From positions 44,125-108,124 of the forward strand of contig JASHOA010000009.1 of assembly GCA_030041375.1 (NCBI GenBank): a DNA stretch of 64,000 nt, read 5' to 3'. The notes below the pieces were generated by a model. That model did no database searches, was not told the origin of the DNA, and saw only the letters and a list, made by a program, of their open reading frames with translations. Each line of letters opens with the position of its first letter. The first letter of the stretch is position 1. The stretch comes from Acetobacteraceae bacterium (lineage in GTDB: Bacteria > Pseudomonadota > Alphaproteobacteria > Acetobacterales > Acetobacteraceae). Position numbers and translations under genes: made by a program. Positions 26,232-33,756 of this stretch are shown here, one piece after another.

Positions 26232-27125
26232 GTTGCGGTTGGCCCGCGATTTCTGAACTGCTAAGCTAGGTTGGACATGAGCCACGTGCGCATCCGCGTT
26301 GCGGTTGGCCCGCGATTTCTGAACTGCTAAGCTCGTGGCGCTCGACCAGGTGGCCCGGAATATGTTGCGGTTGGCCCGCGATTTCTGAACTGCTAAGCTC
26401 AGGCTCGGGCGCTATCCGCCGATGGACGAGTTGCGGTTGGCCCGCGATTTCTGAACTGCTGAGCTAAAGTCTGACTGAAGCGACGCTTCTGGTATGTTGC
26501 GGTTGGCCCGCGATTTCTGAACTGCTAAGCTCGAGGTGATCGGCGACTGCACGCTGTATCTGTTGCGGTTGGCCCGCGATTTCTGAACTGCTAAGCTGAT
26601 CTGACCCGTCGTCTGCGGGCCGCATCTGTTGCGGTTGGCCCGCGATTTCTGAACTGCTAAGCTCGCTTTTGCATTGGCGAGTTGCCTCGCTGTGTTGCGG
26701 TTGGCCCGCGATTTCTGAACTGCTAAGCTGCCTTACCAGCTTTACACGGGCGTCATGTAGTTGCGGTTGGCCCGCGATTTCTGAACTGCTAAGCTTCGCC
26801 TGCCGCATCTTCGCGCGAGACTCGGGTTGCGGTTGGCCCGCGATTTCTGAACTGCTAAGCTCCGCGGACGCGATTGCCGCCTCGCTTACGGGTTGCGGTT
26901 GGCCCGCGATTTCTGAACTGCTAAGCTCTGTCGAGACCGGCATCCTTGCGAGCATGGGTTGCGGTTGGCCCGCGATTTCTGAACTGCTAAGCTCGGTCGA
27001 AGCGCGAATAGGAAATGCGCAGAGTTGCGGTTGGCCCGCGATTTCTGAACTGCTAAGCTGTGGCCGGCGATGGCGACGGCGATCGTTGAGTTGCGGTTGG
27101 CCCGCGATTTCTGAACTGTTAAGCT
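26232..27125 (+). CRISPR. Type II-C CRISPR array, 14 repeats and 13 spacers
   Basis: 36-bp repeats begin at 26232 and recur exactly every 66 bp to 27090; all spacers are 30 bp. The repeat starts GTTGCGGTTGGCCCGCG and ends CTGAACTGCTAAGCT. Twelve copies are identical. Repeat 4 (26430) has A32 to G, and repeat 14 (27090) has C30 to T. The tracrRNA anti-repeat pairs with the 5' two-thirds of the repeat as read on the plus strand, so crRNAs are spacer followed by repeat in plus orientation, opposite to the cas genes. Each repeat carries TTGGCC-N17-TAAGCT with an extended -10 (TGC), as in Neisseria II-C arrays whose repeats contain promoters. A start ~7 nt past the -10 would give guides of ~24 nt. 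I found no spacer match within the window. Confidence 0.98.
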
Positions 27126-27197
27126 CGATGCTTCGATAACTTGGTGATAATAAACAGGAAATCGAATCATCCAGCCAGCATATTCCGCCGGACAAAA

Positions 27198-27545
27198 TCA
27201 GAACATGGCGAGTTGGTCGGGATTCTTCCGCGACTTCTGGCGCCGCTGGCTTGAGAAGCGAACGACGGCCTCATATTGCCGGTCGGTGAAGGTAAGGACA
27301 TGCACCTCGCCCTTTTCTGGCAGATTGGTCTCGATTCGTCTCAGGTTCCTCTCAAAAACGTCCTTGCCGTTGCAAAACCGAGCATAGACAGAAAACTGGC
27401 TCATCTCAAAGCCTTCGTCGAGCAGGAATTCGCGAAATTTAGTGGCATCGCGCATCTCCTTCTTGGTGCCCACCGGCAGATCGAACATCACGAAGATCCA
27501 CACCAGCCGATACCCGCTCAGATGCGCTGAATCCCCTGCGCTCAT
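27198..27545 (-). CDS. cas2: CRISPR-associated endonuclease Cas2
   Basis: 115 aa from the ATG at 27545, which overlaps the cas1 stop (ATGA). The ferredoxin-like fold begins YRLVWIFVMFDLPVGTKKEMRDATKFREFLLDEGFEM, with the conserved Asp at the end of the first strand (MFDLP). The SVYARFCNG segment and a second strand VHVLTFTDRQYEAVVRF follow. With Cas1 it forms the spacer-integration complex. It ends 72 bp from the last CRISPR repeat and converges with array transcription. Confidence 0.97.
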   Translation of the reverse strand: MSAGDSAHLSGYRLVWIFVMFDLPVGTKKEMRDATKFREFLLDEGFEMSQFSVYARFCNGKDVFERNLRRIETNLPEKGEVHVLTFTDRQYEAVVRFSSQRRQKSRKNPDQLAMF

Positions 27546-28477
27546 CCGTCGCTGCCATCGTCGGCTCGGCCTGCAGCTGCCCATTCTACGGCCGTCGGCG
27601 GATCGAACAACGCAAGCTCGACCCGCCCCGTTTCAAACGCGCGGGCCAACGACAGGGCGAGCCTTGCCGCGGCGACAGAGGCCGGCGAGGCCTCACCCGC
27701 GATCCTGAGGTCAAAGGCGATCAGGCGAGCGAAACGCCGCTTCATCAACGGATCGAGCGTATCCACCCCCTCTCGTGCCATGCGTTCGGCCAGCGCATCG
27801 ACCAGCGGCCGGAACGGCTCAACCAGGTCGTCGGCCAGCGCGAAGGCATTGCCACGGTTGGAATGCTGGATGCCAATCGTCGGATGTAGACCGGCGGCGA
27901 CCACCGCGCGGGCGCAGGTCGCGCGCATCACCGCATAACCGTAGTTGAGCAGCGCATTGACGCCGCGCGCGTCGCGGTCGCGGCGGAAACCGGGCCCCAT
28001 CAGCAGCGGCCAGTACCGGCGAGCTGCCTGGGCTTCCAGGTTCTCCTTGTCACCCGAGCTTACACGGCGGGCAATGAACGGGAAGGCCTCGGCCCCCGCG
28101 ACACCGCGCGCCGCCAGAAGCGAGCCCTGCATCATGATCTTGGTCGAGACAATCTGTCGCCAAAGCTGCTTCATCAGTGGCTTCGAGGCACCGAGTTGCG
28201 CCTGCATCCGTGCGTTCTGCGCATGATGACCTTCGAGCGGGAGCGTAACGGCGATCGGCGAGTGATTGGCGCCGCAGAACACAATCGGCGCTCCTCGTTC
28301 GGCGAGGCTGGCGACAAGGTTACTGCTCCAAGTAACGCCATGGGCGTGGACGATGACCGCATGGATGTCGTCGAGCGCGACCCGGCCGGCCTCCTCGCCC
28401 TTCTTTTCAACCATCAAGAAACCGCGATGAATGGATAGGTGCAGGCCGTCGGTAGCAATGTCGACGATCCGGTCCAT
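27542..28477 (-). CDS. cas1: CRISPR-associated integrase Cas1 (type II)
   Basis: A 311-aa metal-dependent integrase for spacer acquisition. Active-site residues are visible: Glu in ENLEAQAARRYW, His in GIQHSNRGNAFALADD, and the acidic pair in LADDLVEPFRP. The N-terminal beta domain (VDIATDGLHLSIHRGFLMV) and length match type II Cas1. It is encoded 13 bp after cas9 and overlaps cas2. Together with the absence of csn2 and cas4, this gives the II-C gene set. Confidence 0.98.
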   Translation of the reverse strand: MDRIVDIATDGLHLSIHRGFLMVEKKGEEAGRVALDDIHAVIVHAHGVTWSSNLVASLAERGAPIVFCGANHSPIAVTLPLEGHHAQNARMQAQLGASKPLMKQLWRQIVSTKIMMQGSLLAARGVAGAEAFPFIARRVSSGDKENLEAQAARRYWPLLMGPGFRRDRDARGVNALLNYGYAVMRATCARAVVAAGLHPTIGIQHSNRGNAFALADDLVEPFRPLVDALAERMAREGVDTLDPLMKRRFARLIAFDLRIAGEASPASVAAARLALSLARAFETGRVELALFDPPTAVEWAAAGRADDGSDG

Positions 28478-28490
28478 CTTTGCGCGTTAG

Positions 28491-31400
28491 CTACTCGCGT
28501 GGCCCCGGATCGAAGACTCGCCCGAGGAGATCGACACGGACCTGACGCGCTTTTGAGTTCTTCAAACCTCCTGCCGACGAAAAAATATATTTGAAGGGAT
28601 CGACGCCATTTGGCAGCGCGTCTCGCGTCTTGAGCGCGCCACCCTCATTGTCAGGAGCGAGTGCGATCTGGCCGTTATTTGAGAATTTGACCACCCGCAC
28701 GATCAGCGGCACATCGCCGTCACGTTCGATGGCGAGCATGTCGTTCTGATGCAGGCTCAGCATCTTCTTCGCCGCCGGATGCGGTCGCCGGTCGGGCTGG
28801 TCCGGCCGGTGTGCATCGAACATCGAGACGATATCGGCGGTCCATTTGCCGTTTGGCAGCCGCCAGACGTCGAAACGCGCATTGGCATCGCCTTTGTAGG
28901 CCTTGTAGGCGCGGCCCTCGGCATCGCGGATCGAAATGACGCTGAGCGGTTCGCGTACGCGGATGCGGCGGATGCCCTTGAACAGCGGATGCTCCTTGGC
29001 AAAGCGCGCCAATGCCTGCTCGAATTCCTTCCCCGACTGCCCGCGCGTGGCCGTGCAGAGCGCATTGCGCAGGATTAGGTCGGGGATACGCGCCGGGTCG
29101 GCCAGGTCGTCCGGCTTGAGGCCCTTCAGCGGTACGCGATGGACGACGATCGGCGTTTTGTGGTCCTGCGCGACTTCCCCGGTAATGCCATAGGCTGTCT
29201 CATTGTGCAGGCGCCCGGCAGTCATGTCGCGGTGCTTCGATGGGAGCCCCTTGCGGCCGTGGTCCGGCTTATAGCTGATCGTGGTGCCCCTAAGCTTCTC
29301 GCCAAGCTCCTCGCGGAAGCTTGGCCAGGGTTGCTGCAAATCCTCGAACAGCCGATCAAGGTCCTTCTCCTCGGCGCGAGCAGCGGCGCGGGCGATCTGC
29401 TGCATCAGCGGAAGCGTCGTCACTGCCGCTATCGCGGCGTCGATTGCGTGATGACGGTGGTCGAGCCGGTTCTTCGGGGCGTTGGAATGTTCGTTCTCGA
29501 CGAAATTGTGATCCGGCAGCAGGCTGTTGAGGCCCCAGAGCCGACGCAGCATCGCCGTCATCCGGCCGGGGAGCACATCGACCCGGCCTTCTTCCTTAGT
29601 CGGGTAGAGGCTCCGCAGATACTTGCCGGCAAGGCGTGAGAGATACTGGGTGTCGGTAAGCTGGCGCGCGAGAAACCCACCATCGCGCTCGACACGCTCC
29701 ACCGCGTCGGGGCCGAAGCGCCATTGCTTGGATTTGTGAAGATGTGCCACCTGAGCGGTGATCGTTTGCCAGCGCTCAGGATCGATATGCGGTCCCCAAC
29801 GCTCATAGGGCGTGTGGTTGCCTTTGGCGCGATTGCAGCTTCGGTGCGCAACTACCTTGTTGCCGGCACTGTCATCGAGCGAGCGTGAATAGGGAACGAT
29901 ATGGTCGATATCGGCTTCGCCGTTGAAGACCATCGACGGGCTGATGATTTTGCCGCAATAGGGACAACAGCGATTCATGAAGCTGTCGGGAGAAAGTTCC
30001 TCCCATAGACGGAGCAGCATTCGGTTTGCGCCCGTGTCATTGATGCCCAGGTCGCGCAGCTTCTCGGAACGCTTTTGCGCTGCCTCCGTATCGCGTTTGA
30101 TCCGGCGCTTGTGCTCGTCCTTCTCCCTTTCGTTGAGCTTCAGCTCGCGTGCCAGCTCGACGACGATCTGGTCGGGCTTGCCATGAACGGCGATAATCGC
30201 ATTCACCAGCTTCTGAAGCTGGCGCACGCCGATATGCACCGTGGGGTTGGTGATCTTGCCGTAGCGCCGCTCGAGCGGATCGCCGTATTCCTCTTTGCCG
30301 GGCGGGATCTCTCGCGCAAGGATCTCGCCATAATAGGGGAGACGATCGAGCTCCTCGCCGGTGCGGTGGTCGCTGTGGTGGAAACCGGCCGCCTGGGCGG
30401 CCTTGTCATAGGTGACGACGTCCTTCTTCAACGCCTCAAGCAGGCGCCGGGTCGCCGTCTCTCCGAAGCGCCCATAGCCTTCAGGCAGGTGCGCATCGGC
30501 AACGGCCTCGGTAGTGGCATCATCCAGCCCGTATTCGGCCTTGAGCCAGGCGCGCAGGATCTCGGGATTCTCTTCGTTCAAGAGCCTGTCGATGATCCGC
30601 ACCTGCGCGTCGAGGCTGAAATGGAGCCAGCGCTTGCCGAAGCGCTTCTTGTCGGCCATTTCGGCGCGGACCTCATCGCCCGCGAGGTCCTTGCGATTCT
30701 CGCTTTCCTTGTTGAAGCGCTCGCCTTCGTTGAGCTTGATGACCTTGGCAAGCGACTCGAAGCTGACCTTCCTCTTGTCCTGAAGCTTGAGGATGAGCTT
30801 GTCGCGCTCATCGCGCGTGAGTTCGCGGGGGTCGGCGCCCGGAGAGACGATGCGGAGCTGGTTCACTTCCTCATAGAGCCGCCGCTGCTGAAAGAGTGGA
30901 TGCACCTTGGGCAGGCGTGGCTCTTCCGCGGGCACACCATTCATGCCGGCGAAAGTGCAATAGCCGACCTGCTGCTCCCTGAGCGGGCGCTGGAAGAAGA
31001 GGATGCGGTGGAGAGCGGCGCGCGCCGCGTCGGTGAGCAGCGTCGGGTGATGCTTCGCCTGCTCTTCCCAGATGCGGGCGAATTCATATTCGACGTGACG
31101 GCGCTGGGGATAGAAATCATATTCCTGATTATCGCTGTTGAGCCGCACGCGCTTCGTATCGCGGCCGGCGAGGAACTGGCCGAGCGTATCTGCGCCCGCC
31201 TCGGTCATTGCCCGATCGAGCGCTTTCGCTCCGCCGGCGATTTTGCCCTCCTCACCAGTCTTGGACCTGCGCTCGGCCTTGCGGTTGGACTGGAAACCGC
31301 GGCGCTGGTTCAAGTGAAAAAGTGCGCGGCCGATCTCATGGGGCTCCAGCCGCTCGACGAGCGCACGCCGACGCAGGTCGTAGGGATCGCGTTCGGCGAC

Positions 31401-31661
31401 GAGTTTCGCTTCGTCGGCATCGGTGGGCATCAGCCCGTGTGCGACAAGCGCTTTCAGGAAGGCTGAGCGGCGACCAACATAGCGGTCGCGCCGTCGCCGC
31501 ATCGCCCGCGCCGAGCGCCGATCCTCTGCCAGCGATGTTCCTGACTTCGGATCGCGCCCATCGCTGAAGAGGCGCACGCCGATATCAACGATCCGCTCGT
31601 CGTCCTCGATCAGACACCAGCCAATGCTGTTCGTGCCAATATCCAGACCAAGCCTTCGCAT
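28491..31661 (-). CDS. cas9: CRISPR-associated nuclease Cas9 (type II-C)
   Basis: 1056 aa from the ATG at 31661, chosen because GGAGG lies just upstream; the frame extends nine codons further. In this numbering: RuvC-I Asp7 (LGLDIGTNSIGW), Arg-rich bridge helix ~47-70 (DRRSARAMRRRRDRYVGRR), alpha-helical recognition lobe to ~490, RuvC-II Glu502 (IVVELARELK), HNH ~565-620 with His587 (DIDHIVPYSRS) and Asn610 (CNRAKGN), and RuvC-III His738/Asp741 (HHAIDAAIA). The last ~250 residues form the wedge and PAM-interacting region. All catalytic residues are intact. Cys566/Cys569 (CPYCGK) and Cys609 flank HNH and may bind zinc. The length is in the compact II-C range. The PAM is unknown. Confidence 0.98.
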   Translation of the reverse strand: MRRLGLDIGTNSIGWCLIEDDERIVDIGVRLFSDGRDPKSGTSLAEDRRSARAMRRRRDRYVGRRSAFLKALVAHGLMPTDADEAKLVAERDPYDLRRRALVERLEPHEIGRALFHLNQRRGFQSNRKAERRSKTGEEGKIAGGAKALDRAMTEAGADTLGQFLAGRDTKRVRLNSDNQEYDFYPQRRHVEYEFARIWEEQAKHHPTLLTDAARAALHRILFFQRPLREQQVGYCTFAGMNGVPAEEPRLPKVHPLFQQRRLYEEVNQLRIVSPGADPRELTRDERDKLILKLQDKRKVSFESLAKVIKLNEGERFNKESENRKDLAGDEVRAEMADKKRFGKRWLHFSLDAQVRIIDRLLNEENPEILRAWLKAEYGLDDATTEAVADAHLPEGYGRFGETATRRLLEALKKDVVTYDKAAQAAGFHHSDHRTGEELDRLPYYGEILAREIPPGKEEYGDPLERRYGKITNPTVHIGVRQLQKLVNAIIAVHGKPDQIVVELARELKLNEREKDEHKRRIKRDTEAAQKRSEKLRDLGINDTGANRMLLRLWEELSPDSFMNRCCPYCGKIISPSMVFNGEADIDHIVPYSRSLDDSAGNKVVAHRSCNRAKGNHTPYERWGPHIDPERWQTITAQVAHLHKSKQWRFGPDAVERVERDGGFLARQLTDTQYLSRLAGKYLRSLYPTKEEGRVDVLPGRMTAMLRRLWGLNSLLPDHNFVENEHSNAPKNRLDHRHHAIDAAIAAVTTLPLMQQIARAAARAEEKDLDRLFEDLQQPWPSFREELGEKLRGTTISYKPDHGRKGLPSKHRDMTAGRLHNETAYGITGEVAQDHKTPIVVHRVPLKGLKPDDLADPARIPDLILRNALCTATRGQSGKEFEQALARFAKEHPLFKGIRRIRVREPLSVISIRDAEGRAYKAYKGDANARFDVWRLPNGKWTADIVSMFDAHRPDQPDRRPHPAAKKMLSLHQNDMLAIERDGDVPLIVRVVKFSNNGQIALAPDNEGGALKTRDALPNGVDPFKYIFSSAGGLKNSKARQVRVDLLGRVFDPGPRE

Positions 31662-31765
31662 GGCATCCTCCACACGATCGCTTCGCAAAGGTCGAGACGA
31701 AAACCGGGGTATCCGTCCCGACGGACTCTATCTACCTAACTCGATACGCTGAATTTCTCGTCTCC

Positions 31766-31793
31766 ATTCTAAAGGGGGTCCGAGCCTTGTCAA
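31766..31793 (-). promoter_or_regulatory. Sigma-70 promoter of the cas9-cas1-cas2 operon
   Basis: On the minus strand TTGACA (31788-31793), 16 bp, TAGAAT (31766-31771): a consensus -35 and a 5/6 -10. The transcript would start near 31759 and leave a ~98-nt leader before the cas9 ATG. No other promoter of this quality is visible in the locus. Its upstream edge abuts the sequence GGTAGGGT, which is shared with the mini-array guide. Confidence 0.8.
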
Positions 31794-31820
31794 CACCTAC
31801 CCTACCGCCTACTTTTTTTC

Positions 31821-31910
31821 TTGCTCGAATACCGGCTGTCCGCTAAGCATCTGGCGACGACTTCGCCCTCCTCGATGGTAGGGTGTTGCGGTTGGCCATG
31901 ATTTCTGAGC
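31821..31910 (+). ncRNA. Degenerate one-spacer mini-array, candidate Cas9 self-regulating guide
   Basis: The promoter-like part is TTGCTC-N17-TAAGCA (31821-31849), with the same spacing and -10 wording as the promoter inside the CRISPR repeat and the retained repeat end GCTAAGC. It is followed by a 35-nt spacer-like stretch (31850-31884) and a degenerate repeat (31885-31910): GTTGCGGTTGGCC intact, CGC replaced by AT, then GATTTCTGA and GC. The last 8 nt of the spacer (GGTAGGGT) equal the minus-strand DNA at 31799-31806, five bases upstream of the cas9 -35 box. It could load into Cas9 with the tracrRNA and occupy the cas9 promoter. The alternative is a decayed repeat or a second anti-repeat. 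Expression is unproven. Confidence 0.5.
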
Positions 31911-32059
31911 GACCGATATTTCAAAGGAGGGGCACCGGTTCGGAACGACAATTGTGCACCGCTTCTGCTCGGAACGTTGACGTTCAATGCTTGTCCTTTC
32001 AATAGTTTTCTGTCCCCTGCTTCATTCTTGCAGCGCGGGAGACGGTAGACGATTGACTT

Positions 32060-32165
32060 TCGCTCCGGCCTGGCGGAAGGTGCCCTCGTTCAGAAATCGC
32101 GGCCAGCTGTTAACAAGCAGCTTGGCTGCACCAAATAAGGGCGGGGCTACGGCCCCGCCTTTTTT
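32060..32165 (+). ncRNA. tracrRNA
   Basis: Anti-repeat at 32088-32114: GTTCAGAAATCGCGG is exactly complementary to repeat positions 13-27, and CCAGCTGTTAAC pairs with positions 1-11 through wobbles and one bulge. A short hairpin follows (GCAGC-TTG-GCTGC, 32117-32129), like the nexus stem of other tracrRNAs. Then comes a strong terminator ending in six Ts at 32165. It is transcribed divergently from cas9. The 5' end is uncertain: TTGACT at 32053 is a possible -35 but has a poor -10. The anti-repeat, nexus and terminator order is that of type II-C tracrRNAs. Confidence 0.88.
32140..32165 (+). terminator. Intrinsic terminator of the tracrRNA
   Basis: GGCGGGGC/GCCCCGCC stem (8 bp, TACG loop) followed by TTTTTT. 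Confidence 0.92.
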
Positions 32166-32442
32166 CCCCGACACACCGTTGAGCGCTCTAAGGCTTACGT
32201 GGGGACTCACGGAGCGCCCGGTTGGGGCTGGCGCGGACTTTCGGACGGACAGCTCGGGCGCGCAATTACGCCATTTCACTGGACGCGATTCGTGTTTTCC
32301 AGCGCTCGAGACTACCGCGCCTATGATGCTGAACATTGGATAGTTTGGTTTGCCGTAGTCGGTGCGGCTTTGGAGCGGATCGTGCTTGACTGGGATGGCG
32401 GAGCGATCAAGGGGTGCAGGAATGCGCTCTGTGGTCCAGGAG

Positions 32443-32577
32443 AGAGCGTTTTCAGTCGGGCTGAATACGCTCTTAGACCCGTGTCGGGCTGCCTGTGCAG
32501 CCCGACACGGGTCTCGCACTTTATTTGAGCCCGCGATTCACGCCCTCCGACGATTCCGCCTCGGGCGGTCGCGGGCT
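32443..32577. repeat. Composite dispersed repeat, full palindromic copy
   Basis: Three parts lie end to end. First is a short element bounded by AGAGCG/CGCTCT (32443-32473). Second is a perfect 18-bp palindrome AGACCCGTGTCGGGCTGC / GCAGCCCGACACGGGTCT with a CTGT loop (32475-32514). Third is a ~65-bp conserved tail (to 32577) that folds on AGCCCGCGA/TCGCGGGCT with an inner CGCCC/GGGCG. The right arm and tail recur at 56688-56768 with few changes, and ten bases of the left arm recur at 63780. The upstream 32166-32442 interval has no convincing gene. Confidence 0.8.
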
Positions 32578-32607
32578 AGCACAGGCAGGCAGTTCACGGC
32601 AGACAAA

Positions 32608-32684
32608 TGGCGCGCCCGAGAGGATTCGAACCCCTAACCCCCAGATCCGTAGTCTGGTGCTCTATCCAATTGAGCTACGGGCGC
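32608..32684 (-). tRNA. tRNA-Arg (anticodon ACG)
   Basis: The minus strand folds as a complete tRNA: acceptor GCGCCCG/CGGGCGC, D-arm with AGCTCAATTGGATAGAGCA, anticodon stem CCAGA/TCTGG with loop CTACGGA (ACG at 34-36), and T-arm with GTTCGAATC. A discriminator G and an encoded CCA follow. It lies just outside the CRISPR locus and could mark an integration site, but I found no duplicated 3' end on the other side. Confidence 0.97.
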
Positions 32685-32724
32685 CCGGGCGCGATCTAGC
32701 CGATGGCCGGGCCGCGGGCAAGCA

Positions 32725-33732
32725 TCAGCCGAGGCCCGCCTGGCGGCGCTTCTGCAGGTTGTCGAAGTAGACCACGAAGGCGATCAAGAGCCCCTCGATC
32801 ACCATCTGCCAGAACGAGTTGACGCCGAGCAGGTTGGCGCCGTTGCCGATGGTGGTGAACAGCAACGCACCGATGAAACAGCCGAGAATGGTGCCGCGGC
32901 CGCCGAACAGGCTCGCCCCGCCCACCACCGCGGCGGCGATCGCGGCCAGCTCCGAGCCGGTCGCTGCCGTGGGCGCGCCCATGGAAAGCCGCGCCACCAG
33001 GAGCAGCCCCGAAATCGTCGCGTAGAGCGAGGCCAGCGCATAGGAGATGATCACCACCAGGGTGACCCGGATGCCGACCCGCCGCGCCGACTCGATGTTG
33101 CTGCCGATGGCGTACATGTAGCGGCCGGTCCGCGTATAGGCGAGCAGGAAATGGGCGGCCAGACCGAATGCCAGCATCAGGAGAAACAGGCTCGGCACAT
33201 GCAGAACCGAGGACAGCGCAAATTTCTGCAGTCCGGGCGGCATGCCGGCAATGGTCAGGCCACCCGAAAGCAGGAGCGCAAGGCCGCGATAACCCTGCAA
33301 CCCGGCCAAGGTGACGATGAAAGGCGGAATGCCAAGCCGCTCGCTCGCCCAGCCATTGACCATGCCGATGATCAGGCCGACCACGACGGTGACGACGAGC
33401 GCGACCAGGATGCCCTGCCCGGCATCGGCGATCAGCATGCTGAAGATGACGCCGGCGAGGCCGGCGACGGAGCCCACCGAAAGATCGATGCCGGCGAGAA
33501 CGATCGGAAACAGCGAACCGAAGGCCAGGATGGCGTCGATCGAGACCTGGCGGAGGATGTCGGTGATGTTGCCGGTGGTCCAGAAATACTTCGAGAAGAC
33601 AGCGAGAAGAATCCAGACCAGCACGGTCAGGGCCAGCACGTAGGTCTCGAGCGGCAGCCGATGGCGGAGCCCTTCGAACATCGAAACCCGAACCCCGGGC
33701 TCCTGCGCCTTGCTCAGCGTGCCTTCACCCAT
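32725..33732 (-). CDS. Sugar ABC transporter permease (RbsC/FrcC-like, CUT2)
   Basis: A 335-aa inner-membrane protein with about ten hydrophobic segments. CUT2 permease landmarks are present: ILAFGSLFPIVLAGIDLSVGSVAGLAGV near residue 70, NGWASERLGIPPFIVTLAG, and the late AAIAAAVVGGASLFGGRGTILGCFIGALL. It is the last gene of a minus-strand operon: ATPase, binding protein, permease. A strong hairpin separates it from the binding-protein gene. The substrate is probably a monosaccharide. Confidence 0.93.
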   Translation of the reverse strand: MGEGTLSKAQEPGVRVSMFEGLRHRLPLETYVLALTVLVWILLAVFSKYFWTTGNITDILRQVSIDAILAFGSLFPIVLAGIDLSVGSVAGLAGVIFSMLIADAGQGILVALVVTVVVGLIIGMVNGWASERLGIPPFIVTLAGLQGYRGLALLLSGGLTIAGMPPGLQKFALSSVLHVPSLFLLMLAFGLAAHFLLAYTRTGRYMYAIGSNIESARRVGIRVTLVVIISYALASLYATISGLLLVARLSMGAPTAATGSELAAIAAAVVGGASLFGGRGTILGCFIGALLFTTIGNGANLLGVNSFWQMVIEGLLIAFVVYFDNLQKRRQAGLG

Positions 33733-33756
33733 CGCCGATCCCTCCCGCTGGCGGGA

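Noticed and set aside
26464..27195. A 243-codon minus-strand frame with the repeated phrase LSSSEIAGQPQ, and a matching plus-strand frame
   Set aside because: The 66-bp CRISPR period is a multiple of three, so repeats stay in frame and give a false repetitive protein.
30075..31466. 463-codon plus-strand frame inside cas9
   Set aside because: Antisense to the clear RuvC and recognition-lobe coding of cas9; no motif or ribosome site.
31885..31910. Taking this repeat-like site as the main tracrRNA anti-repeat
   Set aside because: The site at 32088 has the anti-repeat, nexus stem and T-run terminator in order; 31885 lacks any downstream terminator on the minus strand.
26232..32165. Classification as type II-A or II-B
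   Set aside because: No csn2 or cas4 is present; cas9-cas1-cas2 with a 1056-aa Cas9 and promoter-bearing repeats fits II-C.
32166..32470. Short frames around the palindromic repeat as genes
   Set aside because: They run through hairpin repeats, lack ribosome sites and have no protein-like pattern.
32608..32684. tRNA-Arg as a proven island attachment site
   Set aside because: No copy of the tRNA 3' end was found beyond the CRISPR array, and no integrase gene is in the window.
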